Positions 35,093 through 44,610 of a stretch of DNA of 64,000 bases are shown one piece after another. Position 1 is the first letter of the stretch, and each line of letters starts with the position of its first letter. The notes below the pieces were generated by a model. That model was not told where the DNA came from. It ran no database searches and worked only from the letters and a program-made list of their open reading frames with translations. Location of the stretch: contig NZ_JACMYG010000013.1 of the NCBI RefSeq assembly GCF_014236655.1, positions 62,001 to 126,000 of the forward strand. Reading direction: 5' to 3'. The translations under genes were made by a program, and so were the position numbers. The DNA comes from Pseudomonas kielensis (GTDB lineage: Bacteria > Pseudomonadota > Gammaproteobacteria > Pseudomonadales > Pseudomonadaceae).

Positions 35093-35925
35093 GTTTTGTG
35101 GTGTTACTGCTGGCCGTGTGGATCGAGAAATTCTCGGCGTTGCGCCACCGGGTACAGCGCGACAGCGGTTGGCTGCGCGAGTTGGCCAAGCTTGAAAGCC
35201 ATCCACGGCTCAGCCGCCAGCCCTGGCTGGTGCTGGCCCTGCTGGTGTTGCTGCCGGTGGCCCTGCTGGGCTTATTGCTACTGGTGCTCGACCCGGTCGC
35301 CTACGGTCTGCTGGCCTTGCCGGTGCATTTGCTGGTGGTGATCTACAGCCTGGGACGGGGCGACCTGCTGGGTGAACTGGGGCCGTTTCGCGATGCCTGG
35401 CGCCGGGAAGACCTGCAAGCCGCCGCCCACGTCGCCCAGCGAGACCTGGGGATTTGTGCCGACAGCGGTGAGCAATTGCTGCAACAGGTGCAAGCCCGTT
35501 TGTTGTGGCAGGCCTACCAGAGCTTTTTTGCGGTGATTTTCTGGTACTTCCTGCTGGGTCCGGTCGCGGCGTTGAGTTATCGCTTGCTGGCCCTGGCGGC
35601 CGAGCACAGCCAGCAGCCGGCGCTGGCCGAACGTGCGGCGCAGTTGCGCCATGCCTTCGACTGGTTGCCGGTGCGCCTGCTGGCCGCGAGTTTTGCCCTG
35701 GTGGGCAACTTTGTCGCGGTCAGCCGGGTGATGCTCCATGAATTGCTGAACTGGAACATCAGCGCCGCGCAGTTGATCGAGAAAACCGGCAAGGTCGCGG
35801 GTGAAATTCCCGCCCCCGTCGCGGGCCCCGAGGGCATCAACAGCCTGGACCAACTGTGGGAATTGCTGCTGCGCGCCGCCGTGGTCTGGTACGCCGGGTT
35901 CGCCCTCTGGACCGTCCTGGTCTAA
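35089..35925 (+). CDS. ampE: Inner membrane protein AmpE
   Basis: A 278-residue membrane protein with about four transmembrane segments: LVLALLVLLPVALLGLLLLV, AYGLLALPVHLLVVIYSLG, FFAVIFWYFLLGPVAALSYR and AAVVWYAGFALWTVLV. The loop DAWRREDLQAAAHVAQRDLG is family-typical. It is translationally coupled to ampD (ATGA at 35089-35092). It is proposed to sense or transduce envelope signals in beta-lactamase control, but its biochemistry is not settled. Confidence 0.94.
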   Translation: MSFVVLLLAVWIEKFSALRHRVQRDSGWLRELAKLESHPRLSRQPWLVLALLVLLPVALLGLLLLVLDPVAYGLLALPVHLLVVIYSLGRGDLLGELGPFRDAWRREDLQAAAHVAQRDLGICADSGEQLLQQVQARLLWQAYQSFFAVIFWYFLLGPVAALSYRLLALAAEHSQQPALAERAAQLRHAFDWLPVRLLAASFALVGNFVAVSRVMLHELLNWNISAAQLIEKTGKVAGEIPAPVAGPEGINSLDQLWELLLRAAVVWYAGFALWTVLV

Positions 35926-36117
35926 CGGTATCTCGAAGCGACGGCCGCAGGCGGCGTCCGACCGCACGGCGGTCGCCAACCCAGCCTGCGGCTCGTTAAC
36001 CTTAAGTTACAAAGACTCCTGCCGATTTAAGCTATACAGAAGCAGCGCGCCGTAGTGGCTATCTGCTTCCTCTGCGTGCCTGCCGATAAAAATAAGAAAT
36101 ACAAAGGGGGACTTCTT

Positions 36118-38148
36118 GTGAAGAGTTTGCTCTATCCCGCCGTGGCACTGATGAATCGCCTGAGCTTCGGCATGAAGTTCAGCCTGATCAGTGTGCTGTT
36201 CCTGCTGCCAATGCTGGTGACCAACTTCTACCTGGTACGCGATTCCTATCGCGAATTCCAGGGCACCCGCATTGAATTGCAGAGCCTCGACCTGCTGGGC
36301 AGTGGCCTGGCGTTGCGGCGCGACCTGGAGACCCTGAACAACCTGGTGCAGATCAATTCGACCCTGGGGCAGTCGGGCAAGGCCGGCGACATCGAAACGA
36401 AAATCAGCGCCCTGGAGCAACAGGTCCTGGCCCGCCTGCAGGGTCTGAGCGCCATGAGCGACGACCCGGAGCATGTCCGGGTGTTCGAGGCCAAGCGCGA
36501 TGAGATGCTTGCCGCGTTCAAGGCCCAGCAAACGGAGAAGTCCCTGCAGAGCAAAAGCGCGATGATCGCCAAGTTGCTGGGCAATGCGCAGATCTTTGGC
36601 CAGATTATCAGCAGCCAGGCGGGCCTGAGCCGCGACAACCAGAGCGATATCCGCCAACTGAGCGAACTGCTGACCAACGTCACCCCACGCATTACCCAGA
36701 TCCTCGGCGACGGCCGGGCCATGGGCGCGTTTTCCCTGGGGCAGGGGTTCCTCAATTCGGCGTCCTCCACCCGCTTCGATGAACTGCTGGCCCAGATCGA
36801 AAAGCTCCAGGCCGAGTACGCCCTCAAGCTGCAGGACGCGCTGGGCGCCAGCAATGCGGCGCGGCAGGTGCTGGAACCGCCCGCCACAGCCAGCCAGGCC
36901 ACGCTCAAGCAAGCCAGCGAACTGTTCGAGGAACAGGTGGTGATGGCCGATACCCTCGATGCGCCCTGGCAGGGTTTCTACGACCAGGTCAGCGCCCTGA
37001 TGCAACAGACCTATCAACTCAACGACGCAACCCTGAGCTTTCTCGGCGTGCAGTTACAGCAACGCCTTGAACAGAACCGCACGCACATGATCCTGCAGGC
37101 CGTGGCCCTGTCGGTGGTGTTCGTGCTGATTTTCTACCTCTACGGCGGTTTCTACGTTTCCACGCGCACCACCCTCAAGCGCCTCGGTGCGGTGATGGAC
37201 AAAGTCGCTGCAGGCGACATGACCGTCACCTTCACCGCCCACAGCCGCGACGAACTGGGGGAACTGGGCAAGGTATTCAATGGCACGGTGGCGAAAATTC
37301 ACGACCTGATCGAACTGGTGGGGCAAACCGTCAACGAAGTCGAGCGTCAGGCCGGCCAGGTAGAGACCGTGTCGGCCCGCAGCAATCAGGCAGTGGCCGG
37401 GCAGCGCTCGCAGATCGAGCAGGTGGCCACGGCGATGAACCAGATGTCAGCCACCGCCCAGGAAGTCGCACGCAGTGCCGCGACAGCGGTGAACAGCGCG
37501 CAAAGCGTCAACGACGAAACCATCAGCGGCCGTGGGCTGGTGGAGTCCCAGCAGGGCAGCATTGCGCAGTTGGCCCATGAGATCGACGCGTCGGTGCTGG
37601 TGATCAACCAGTTGGCCAGTGACAGCCAGTCCATCAGCCGGGTGCTGGAAGTGATCAAGAGCATTGCCGAGCAGACCAACCTGCTGGCCCTCAATGCGGC
37701 CATCGAGGCCGCCCGTGCCGGTGAGCAGGGGCGTGGGTTCGCGGTGGTGGCCGATGAGGTTCGCACCCTGGCCAAGCGTACTCAGCAATCGACCGAGGAA
37801 ATCGAGCAGATGATCGCCAGGCTGCACAATGGCGTGGGCGCAGCGGTCAAGGCCATGGGGATCAGCCACCAGATGGCCAGTGGCACGGTGGGGCAGTCGG
37901 ACAAGGTGCAGAAAGCCTTGGCCAACATCCTTGGGGCGGTGGGCATGATTGTCGATCAGAACCAGCAGATTGCCGCGGCGGTCGAGCAGCAGACGGCGGT
38001 GGCCCACGATATCGACCGCAACATCGTCGAGATCAACCGCGCCGGCGAGCGCACCGCCGAAGGGGCGCACCAGACCGAGGACGCCAGCCGTGCGTTGTCG
38101 GCCCAGGTGGTGCAGTTGAAACACTTGATCAGTGCTTTTCGAGTGTGA
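36118..38148 (+). CDS. Methyl-accepting chemotaxis protein
   Basis: A 676-residue chemoreceptor. TM1 (residues about 17-40, FGMKFSLISVLFLLPMLVTN) and TM2 (about 323-347, MILQAVALSVVFVLIFYLYG) enclose a long helical periplasmic sensor of about 280 residues. A HAMP domain (LKRLGAVMDKVAAGDMTVTF) leads to the cytoplasmic signalling rod with the conserved tip EQTNLLALNAAIEAARAGEQ and GRGFAVVADEVRTLAKRTQQ. The start is GTG at 36118 behind AAAGGGGG; the frame upstream to 36055 lacks a matching ribosome-binding site. In P. aeruginosa a chemoreceptor gene occupies the same place after ampE. Ligand unknown. Confidence 0.93.
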   Translation: MKSLLYPAVALMNRLSFGMKFSLISVLFLLPMLVTNFYLVRDSYREFQGTRIELQSLDLLGSGLALRRDLETLNNLVQINSTLGQSGKAGDIETKISALEQQVLARLQGLSAMSDDPEHVRVFEAKRDEMLAAFKAQQTEKSLQSKSAMIAKLLGNAQIFGQIISSQAGLSRDNQSDIRQLSELLTNVTPRITQILGDGRAMGAFSLGQGFLNSASSTRFDELLAQIEKLQAEYALKLQDALGASNAARQVLEPPATASQATLKQASELFEEQVVMADTLDAPWQGFYDQVSALMQQTYQLNDATLSFLGVQLQQRLEQNRTHMILQAVALSVVFVLIFYLYGGFYVSTRTTLKRLGAVMDKVAAGDMTVTFTAHSRDELGELGKVFNGTVAKIHDLIELVGQTVNEVERQAGQVETVSARSNQAVAGQRSQIEQVATAMNQMSATAQEVARSAATAVNSAQSVNDETISGRGLVESQQGSIAQLAHEIDASVLVINQLASDSQSISRVLEVIKSIAEQTNLLALNAAIEAARAGEQGRGFAVVADEVRTLAKRTQQSTEEIEQMIARLHNGVGAAVKAMGISHQMASGTVGQSDKVQKALANILGAVGMIVDQNQQIAAAVEQQTAVAHDIDRNIVEINRAGERTAEGAHQTEDASRALSAQVVQLKHLISAFRV

Positions 38149-38325
38149 GTGTCGGAATCAAGCCAACGGTGTCGGCCTGATTCCGAATACTCCGTAGTAC
38201 ACGTTTCTCTTATCTGTGGCCTCAGTCCGAAATCACGGCGCGCCCGGGATTTTAGTCTTCAATGAGCTGACGTTCGCGGGTTTACTTGCACCCGCGAATG
38301 CGCCACTGCCACGAGGATCACACTC

Positions 38326-38712
38326 ATGACGGCTACCTCCCCAGGAATCACCGGGCAATGTGTCCATTGCCAGGTCACCCTGATGCTCAAGCCCTGGCAA
38401 CTGAATGCCATGGCAATCAACGAAGCATTTACCTGTCATCACTGCCAGAAAAGCCTGCAGATCAGCGGTCCTGCCGAACTCAAGCGCCTCAAGGCCCTGG
38501 ATTCACTGACCCTGCTGCGCGCGAGTCTGCGGGTGATGATCGCCAGCGCCTTGCTGGTGGCCCTGGTGATGGAGTGGCTGGGGCTGTTGACGGGCATCGA
38601 GCAACTGAATGTGTCGCTGTTGGCACTGTTCATCTACTTCGTGGCGATGCGCTATGCGCGGCAGCGGCAACACCTGAAACTGGTACTGCAGGCCGCCAAG
38701 GCGCACGCCTGA
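38326..38712 (+). CDS. Small zinc-ribbon membrane protein of unknown function
   Basis: A 128-residue protein with two CxxC pairs, CVHCQ and CHHCQ, spaced as in a zinc ribbon (residues about 12-45), then two adjacent hydrophobic segments (VMIASALLVALVMEWLGLLT and LLALFIYFVAMRYA) and a basic tail. The cytoplasmic zinc ribbon plus helical hairpin is similar to other small bacterial membrane proteins, but I do not recognise the family. The ATG at 38326 has GAGGATCACACTC before it. It converges with tatD, with a four-base gap. A frame in another register (38286-38822) covers the same DNA and is a shadow. Confidence 0.75.
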   Translation: MTATSPGITGQCVHCQVTLMLKPWQLNAMAINEAFTCHHCQKSLQISGPAELKRLKALDSLTLLRASLRVMIASALLVALVMEWLGLLTGIEQLNVSLLALFIYFVAMRYARQRQHLKLVLQAAKAHA

Positions 38713-38716
38713 GCGG

Positions 38717-39493
38717 TCACCAATTGAACAGCCGGCAGGCATTGGCGGTGCTGGCCGCGGCCAATTGTTCGGGGCTGATGGCCATGATCCCGGCCAGTGC
38801 CGTGCAAATCGCCGGCAGGTGAGCCGGGCTATTGCGTTGGCCGGGGTACATGGCGGGCGCCATGTCCGGCGAATCGGTTTCCAGGACCACCGAATCCAGC
38901 GGCAGCCCGGCGATCACTTTGTGCATGCGCAGGGCTTGTGGCCAGGTGGCGGCCCCGCCCAGGCCGAGCTTGAAGCCAAGCTTCACGTATTCTCGGGCTT
39001 CTTCCTGGCTGCCGGCAAAGGCGTGGATGATCCCGCCGCGGGGCAGCTTGAAGCGTTTCAAGGTGGCGATGACCGCCGCATGACTGCGGCGCACGTGCAG
39101 CAGCGCCGGTAGCCCACAGTCCCTGGCCAGTTGCAGCTGTGCTTCAAACAGCGCCTGCTGGCGCTGGCGATCCAGGCTTGGGAGAAAAAAATCCAGGCCA
39201 ATCTCGCCCACCGCGCACAGTTGCCGATGACCGGCCAGGCGGGTCAGCCAGTCCGCCAGTTCAGTCAGGTCGGCGGGGCGATGCTGATCGAGATAGACCG
39301 GGTGCAGGCCGAATGCGGCGTGCAGGTCCGGGTCACTTTGCACCAGGTCCCAGACGCGCTGCCAATTAGCCTGATACACCCCCAGCACCACCATGCGCTT
39401 GACCCCCAGCGCGCGGCTTTGCGCCAGCAGCGCCTGGCGGTCGGCGTCGAAGTCGGCAAAGTCCAGATGGGTGTGGCTGTCGATCAGCTCCAC
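38717..39493 (-). CDS. TatD family metal-dependent hydrolase (DNase)
   Basis: A 258-residue TIM-barrel hydrolase. The metal motif HTHLDF is at the N-terminus (MELIDSHTHLDFADFDADRQ), further ligands are Glu in AVGEIGLDFFLPSLDRQRQQ, His in LPALLHVRRSHAAVI and IIHAFAGSQEEAR, and Asp in VLETDSPDMAPAMYPGQRN. Members hydrolyse DNA ends or related phosphoesters. It lies four bases after the cra stop on the same strand, a pairing found in Pseudomonas fructose loci, though no functional link with fructose is apparent. Confidence 0.93.
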   Translation of the reverse strand: MELIDSHTHLDFADFDADRQALLAQSRALGVKRMVVLGVYQANWQRVWDLVQSDPDLHAAFGLHPVYLDQHRPADLTELADWLTRLAGHRQLCAVGEIGLDFFLPSLDRQRQQALFEAQLQLARDCGLPALLHVRRSHAAVIATLKRFKLPRGGIIHAFAGSQEEAREYVKLGFKLGLGGAATWPQALRMHKVIAGLPLDSVVLETDSPDMAPAMYPGQRNSPAHLPAICTALAGIMAISPEQLAAASTANACRLFNW

Positions 39494-39496
39494 GGC

Positions 39497-40492
39497 TCAG
39501 TCCTGGTGAATGCGCTGCTTGAAGGTCCGCGCGATGGCCTGGACGCCAGGCTGGTAGTGGGCCTCTTCGATGGCCGCGAGGGCCAGTTGCAGGGCCTTTT
39601 CGGCAATCAGTTGATGCTGCTGCGCCATGGCGTTGACCGGCAGGGGCAGGAAGTCCAGCAACTGGGTGTCACCAAAGGTCCCCAGGCGCAGCGGCCGGTT
39701 CTTCAGCGGGAAGTCATGCAGGGCATCAAACACACCCTGCAGCAGGACGTAGGAGGTGGTCACCAGTGCATCCGGCAAATGCCCGAGGCGCTGCAACAAC
39801 TCCTCCATCAACTGCCGACCACCGTCGCGGCTGAATGACTCGCTGTGTTCGATCAGCACCTGGCCCTGAAAATCGACCAGCGCCTGCTTGAACCCGTCGG
39901 CACGCTCCTGGCTGATGCTCAGTTCGGGCCGTGCGCCGATCAGCACGATCTGCCGGGGCGCCGGTGTCAACAGGCTGCGGGTGAGCTGCAGGCTGGCTTC
40001 GCGGTCATCACTGATCACCGAACAGAAATGCTCGGGCTCCATGACCCGGTCGATGGCAATGATGGGTAAACCCTTGGCCTGCAACTGGCGATAACTGTCA
40101 TCGCCGGCCGGCAGGCAACTGGCGACAAACAGCGCATCACAGCGGCGCGCACGAAACAGCTGGAGCAACTGGCGTTCGCTGTCCGGGGCGTCGTCGGAGC
40201 TGGCAATCAACAACTGGTAGCCACGGGCCCGCGCACCTTGCTCCAGGAGCTTGGCGATGCGGGCGTAACTGGGGTTTTCCAGGTCCGGCAGGATGAAACC
40301 CAGGGTTCGGGTGTGCCGACTGCGCAACCCGGCCGCCTGCGGATTGGGGGTGAAGCCGTGCTGTTCGACCACCGCGCGTACGCGCTCGACGGTGGCACTG
40401 CTGATGCGCTGCTGTTCGGCCTTGCCATTGATGACGTAGCTGGCGGTGGTCACGGACACACCGGCGAGCTGGGCGATATCACTGAGTTTCAA
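39497..40492 (-). CDS. cra: Catabolite repressor/activator Cra (FruR)
   Basis: A 331-residue LacI-family regulator. The helix-turn-helix KLSDIAQLAGVSVTTASYVI and hinge (AEQQRISSATVERVRAVVEQ, RSRHTRTLGFILPDLENPSY) are typical, followed by a periplasmic-binding-type effector domain. In Pseudomonas, Cra binds fructose-1-phosphate, the product of FruA, and so derepresses fruBKA. I assign the start to TTG at 40492, which gives MKLSDIAQ and the family length; no ATG or GTG lies nearby, and the in-frame ATG at 40597 would add 35 unrelated residues. It is divergent from fruB, with a Cra operator at 40635. Confidence 0.95.
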   Translation of the reverse strand: MKLSDIAQLAGVSVTTASYVINGKAEQQRISSATVERVRAVVEQHGFTPNPQAAGLRSRHTRTLGFILPDLENPSYARIAKLLEQGARARGYQLLIASSDDAPDSERQLLQLFRARRCDALFVASCLPAGDDSYRQLQAKGLPIIAIDRVMEPEHFCSVISDDREASLQLTRSLLTPAPRQIVLIGARPELSISQERADGFKQALVDFQGQVLIEHSESFSRDGGRQLMEELLQRLGHLPDALVTTSYVLLQGVFDALHDFPLKNRPLRLGTFGDTQLLDFLPLPVNAMAQQHQLIAEKALQLALAAIEEAHYQPGVQAIARTFKQRIHQD

Positions 40493-40634
40493 CTCGGGAG
40501 TTCCTTGTTTTTTCGAGCGTGCCCCGACATTTTCGCCAATCCTACCTGAATAAGGCAGCCGACCAATGTCGCACGCAATCGACCGGTTGGACTTCAAGCC
40601 TGAGAGATTATCGAGTAACGTGCCATTTGATCTA

Positions 40635-40650
40635 GATTAAACGATTCAGC
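40635..40650. promoter_or_regulatory. Cra (FruR) operator candidate before fruBKA
   Basis: GATTAAACGATTCAGC matches 13 of 16 positions of the enteric Cra palindrome GCTGAAACGTTTCAGC and retains the AAACG/TTCAGC core. It lies in the cra-fruB divergent region, 147 bases before the fruB start. Confidence 0.75.
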
Positions 40651-40796
40651 AGGCGTATTTTCTGCACTATTGGCTATTTTTGTCCGGGCTGCCGCGAAAC
40701 CGCCAAACAATGCCCTGAAAAAGTGCACGGATAAACGCCTAAGCTGATTCATTCAAAACAATACCTGGTGCCCCAAGGCACCAAAAAGGAGAACGC

Positions 40797-43658
40797 ATGC
40801 TCGAGCTCACCATAGAGCAGATATCCATGGGCCAGAGCGCTGTGGATAAAGCCGCTGCATTGCACCTGCTGGCTGACAAACTGGTTGCCGATGGCCTGGT
40901 GGCCGAGGGTTACCTCAGCGGGTTGCAAGCACGGGAGGCCCAGGGCTCGACCTTTCTCGGTCAAGGCATTGCCATCCCCCATGGCACTCCGGATACCCGC
41001 GAGCTGGTGCACACCACCGGCGTGCGCCTGCTGCAGTTCCCCGACGGCGTGGACTGGGGCGACGGGCAGATCGTTTACCTGGCGATCGGTATCGCGGCCA
41101 AGTCCGATGAGCATCTGCGCCTGCTGCAACTGCTGACCCGTGCCCTCGGTGAAACCGACCTGGGCCAGGCCTTGCGCCGCGCCAGTACCGCCGAAGCCTT
41201 GCTCAAACTGCTGCAGGGGGCGCCGCAGGAACTGGCGCTGGATGCGCAGATGATCGGCTTGGGCGTGTCCGCCGACGATTTTGAAGAGCTGGTGTGGCGT
41301 GGCGCGCGCTTGTTGCGCCAGGCCGACTGCGTGAGCAATGGTTTCTCGGCGGTCTTGCAACAAGTCGAGGCATTGCCGCTGGGCGATGGGCTGTGGTGGT
41401 TGCACAGCGAACAAACGGTCAAGCGTCCGGGCCTGGCCTTTGTCACCCCGGACAAGCCGATCCGTTACCTCGGCCAACCGCTGAGCGGACTGTTCTGCCT
41501 GGCCAGCCTCGGCGAGGCCCACCAGGCCTTGCTGGAACGCCTGTGCGCATTGCTGATTGAAGGTCGTGGCCACGAATTGGGCCGCGCCACCAGCCGGCGC
41601 GCGGTGCTCGAAGTGCTGGGCGGCGAGTTGCCAGCCGATTGGCCAAGCGCCCGCATCGCCCTGGCCAACGCCCACGGCCTGCATGCCCGGCCGGCGAAGG
41701 TCCTGGCGCAACTGGCGAAAAGTTTTGACGGCGAGATTCGCGTGCGCATCGTCGACGGCCAGGACAGTGCCGTCTCGGTGAAAAGCCTGAGCAAATTGTT
41801 GAGCCTGGGCGCCCGCCGTGGCCAGGTGCTGGAACTGATCGCCGAGCCGAGCATTGCCAATGACGCGCTGCCGGCCTTGTTGGCGGCGATCGAAGAGGGC
41901 CTGGGTGAAGAAGTCGAACCCTTGCCCGCCATCAGCGCACAGCCGCCCGTCGTCGCCGATATCACCACGGTGCTGGTGGCGCCGGCTTCCGGCAGCCTGA
42001 TCCAGGCAATTGCCGCGGCCCCCGGAATTGCTATCGGTCCTGCTCATATCCAGGTCCAGCAAACCATTGATTACCCATTGCGCGGCGAGTCCACGGCGAT
42101 CGAGCGCGAGCGTCTGCACGCTGCACTGGCCGAAGTACGCCGCGACATCGAAGGCTTGATCCAGCGCAGCAAGGCCAAGGCCATTCGCGAGATTTTCATC
42201 ACCCACCAGGAAATGCTCGACGACCCGGAGTTGACGGACGAAGTCGGTACGCGCCTGAAGCAGGGTGAAAGCGCTGAAGCGGCCTGGATGGCCGTGATCG
42301 AGGCGGCGGCCCGGCAGCAGGAGTCATTGCAGGATGCCTTGCTTGCCGAGCGGGCCGCGGACTTGCGCGACATCGGCCGCCGGGTGCTGGCGCAACTGTG
42401 TGGCATCCCGACCCCAAGCGAGCCGGAGCAACCCTACATCCTGGTGATGGACGAAGTCGGCCCCTCGGATGTGGCCCGCCTGGATCCGGCCCGCGTGGCG
42501 GGCATCCTCACCGCCCGTGGCGGCGCTACGGCCCACAGCGCCATTGTCGCCCGCGCGCTGGGGATTCCGGCGCTGGTCGGCGCCGGTGCGGCCGTGTTGC
42601 TGCTGGCTCCGGGCACGCCGCTGCTGCTCGATGGCCAGCGCGGGCGGTTGCATGTCGACGCCGATGCCGCGACCTTGCAGCGCGCCAGCCAGGAACGCGA
42701 TACCCGTGAGCAGCGCCTCAAGGCTGCCGCCGAACAACGCCACCAACCGGCCCTGACCCGCGACGGGCATGCCGTGGAAGTGTTCGCCAACATCGGCGAA
42801 AGCGCCGGAGTGGCCAGCGCCGTGGAACAGGGCGCCGAAGGCATCGGCTTGCTGCGCACTGAGCTGATTTTCATGGCCCATCCGCAAGCCCCGGATGAAG
42901 CCACCCAGGAAGCCGAATACCGGCGGGTGCTCGATGGCCTGGGCGGACGTCCCCTGGTGGTGCGCACCCTCGATGTCGGCGGTGACAAGCCGTTGCCGTA
43001 CTGGCCGATCGCCAAGGAAGAAAACCCTTTCCTCGGTGTACGCGGCATTCGTTTGACCCTGCAGCGCCCGCAGATCATGGAGGGGCAACTGCGCGCCTTG
43101 TTGCGCGCCGCCGACAACCGCCCGCTGCGGATCATGTTCCCCATGGTCGGCAGCGTCGACGAGTGGCGGCAGGCGCGGGAGATGACCGAGCGCCTGCGCC
43201 TGGAAATCCCGGTGGCCGACCTGCAACTGGGGATCATGATCGAGGTGCCGTCGGCTGCATTGCTGGCGCCGGTCCTGGCCCGTGAAGTCGATTTCTTCAG
43301 CGTCGGCACCAACGACCTGACGCAATACACCCTGGCCATCGACCGTGGTCACCCGACCTTGTCGGCCCAGGCCGATGGCCTGCACCCGGCGGTCCTGCAA
43401 CTGATCGACATCACCGTGCGCGCGGCCCATGCCCATGGCAAATGGGTGGGCGTGTGCGGCGAACTGGCCGCGGACCCGCTGGCGGTACCGGTGCTGGTCG
43501 GGCTGGGGGTGGACGAATTGAGCGTCGGCGCGCGCAGCATCGCCGAGGTCAAGGCGCGGGTGCGTGAACTGAGCCTGGTGCAGGTACAACAAATGGCTCA
43601 ACAGGCATTGGCCGTGGGCAGCGCACAAGACGTGCGTGAATTAGTGGAGGCGCTGTAA
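40797..43658 (+). CDS. fruB: Fructose PTS multiphosphoryl transfer protein (EIIA-HPr-EI fusion)
   Basis: A 953-residue fusion that carries phosphate from PEP to FruA. Domains in order: EIIA-fructose (phospho-His62 in GQGIAIPHGTPDT), a linker, HPr (phospho-His296 in HGLHARPAKVLAQLAKSFDG), and enzyme I (phospho-His580 in GGATAHSAIVARALGIPALV; PEP-binding barrel with SVGTNDLTQYTLAIDRGH and VGVCGELAADPLAVPVLVGL). Pseudomonads use this single protein as the sole sugar-PTS phosphorelay. The ATG at 40797 has AAAGGAGAACGC before it. It overlaps fruK (stop/start at 43658). Confidence 0.98.
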   Translation: MLELTIEQISMGQSAVDKAAALHLLADKLVADGLVAEGYLSGLQAREAQGSTFLGQGIAIPHGTPDTRELVHTTGVRLLQFPDGVDWGDGQIVYLAIGIAAKSDEHLRLLQLLTRALGETDLGQALRRASTAEALLKLLQGAPQELALDAQMIGLGVSADDFEELVWRGARLLRQADCVSNGFSAVLQQVEALPLGDGLWWLHSEQTVKRPGLAFVTPDKPIRYLGQPLSGLFCLASLGEAHQALLERLCALLIEGRGHELGRATSRRAVLEVLGGELPADWPSARIALANAHGLHARPAKVLAQLAKSFDGEIRVRIVDGQDSAVSVKSLSKLLSLGARRGQVLELIAEPSIANDALPALLAAIEEGLGEEVEPLPAISAQPPVVADITTVLVAPASGSLIQAIAAAPGIAIGPAHIQVQQTIDYPLRGESTAIERERLHAALAEVRRDIEGLIQRSKAKAIREIFITHQEMLDDPELTDEVGTRLKQGESAEAAWMAVIEAAARQQESLQDALLAERAADLRDIGRRVLAQLCGIPTPSEPEQPYILVMDEVGPSDVARLDPARVAGILTARGGATAHSAIVARALGIPALVGAGAAVLLLAPGTPLLLDGQRGRLHVDADAATLQRASQERDTREQRLKAAAEQRHQPALTRDGHAVEVFANIGESAGVASAVEQGAEGIGLLRTELIFMAHPQAPDEATQEAEYRRVLDGLGGRPLVVRTLDVGGDKPLPYWPIAKEENPFLGVRGIRLTLQRPQIMEGQLRALLRAADNRPLRIMFPMVGSVDEWRQAREMTERLRLEIPVADLQLGIMIEVPSAALLAPVLAREVDFFSVGTNDLTQYTLAIDRGHPTLSAQADGLHPAVLQLIDITVRAAHAHGKWVGVCGELAADPLAVPVLVGLGVDELSVGARSIAEVKARVRELSLVQVQQMAQQALAVGSAQDVRELVEAL

Positions 43659-44599
43659 TGGCACGCATCTTAACCCTGACCCTCAACCCGGCCCTGGACC
43701 TCACGGTGCAGGTGCCGCTGCTGGCGCCCGGTCAGGTCAATCGCAGCACCGCCATGCACACCCACGCCGCCGGTAAAGGCGTGAATGTGGCGCAGGTGTT
43801 AGCCGACCTGGGGCACCAAGTGACCGTCAGCGGCTTTCTCGGCGAGGACAATCTGCAAGCGTTCGAGGCGTTGTTCGCCCGTCGCGGTTTTGTCGATGCC
43901 TTTGTCCGCGTCCCCGGGGAAACCCGCAGCAACATCAAGCTGGCCGAAGACGACGGGCGCATCACCGACCTCAATGGTCCTGGCCCGGTGATCAGTGCGG
44001 TGGCGCAGCAGGCCCTGCTTGATCGGCTGGAGCAGATTGCCCCCGGGCATGCGGCGGTGGTCATCGCCGGCAGCCTGCCCCGTGGCGTCAGCGCCCAGTG
44101 GTTGCAGGCGCTGTTGCGCCGGCTCAAGGCCAAGGGCCTGAAGGTCGCCCTGGATACCAGCGGTGAAGCGCTGCGCGCAGGGCTGGCGGCGGGTCCGTGG
44201 TTGATCAAGCCCAACACCGAAGAACTGGCCGAGGTGCTTGATTGCGAGGTGCTGTCGCTGGCGGCCCAGGCCGAGGCGGCGAGCCGCTTGCACGCGCAAG
44301 GCATCGAACACGTGGTGATTTCCCACGGCGCCGATGGGGTCAACTGGTTCAGTGTTGGCTCGGCGCTGCATGCCACGCCGCCCAGGGTCAGCGTGGCCAG
44401 CACGGTGGGGGCGGGCGACTCCTTGCTCGCGGGCATGTTGCACGGCCTGCTCAGTGCCGACACCCCGGAGCAGACGCTGCGTACCGCCACCGCGATTGCC
44501 GCGCAGGCGGTGACCCAGATCGGTTTTGGCATCCACGACACGGCGCAGTTGGCGCAGCTTGAACAGGCGGTGCGTGTTCGCCCCCTGACAGAACAATAA
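43658..44599 (+). CDS. fruK: 1-phosphofructokinase
   Basis: A 313-residue PfkB-family sugar kinase producing fructose-1,6-bisphosphate from fructose-1-phosphate. The N-terminal LTLTLNPALDLTVQVP and AAGKGVNVAQVLADLGHQV, the middle GSLPRGVSAQWLQALLRRLK, and the C-terminal anion hole/catalytic Asp motif STVGAGDSLLAGMLHGLL are characteristic. It starts on the last base of fruB, so coupling is likely, and fruA follows 11 bases downstream. Confidence 0.97.
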   Translation: MARILTLTLNPALDLTVQVPLLAPGQVNRSTAMHTHAAGKGVNVAQVLADLGHQVTVSGFLGEDNLQAFEALFARRGFVDAFVRVPGETRSNIKLAEDDGRITDLNGPGPVISAVAQQALLDRLEQIAPGHAAVVIAGSLPRGVSAQWLQALLRRLKAKGLKVALDTSGEALRAGLAAGPWLIKPNTEELAEVLDCEVLSLAAQAEAASRLHAQGIEHVVISHGADGVNWFSVGSALHATPPRVSVASTVGAGDSLLAGMLHGLLSADTPEQTLRTATAIAAQAVTQIGFGIHDTAQLAQLEQAVRVRPLTEQ

Positions 44600-44610
44600 G
44601 AGGGTTGGTC

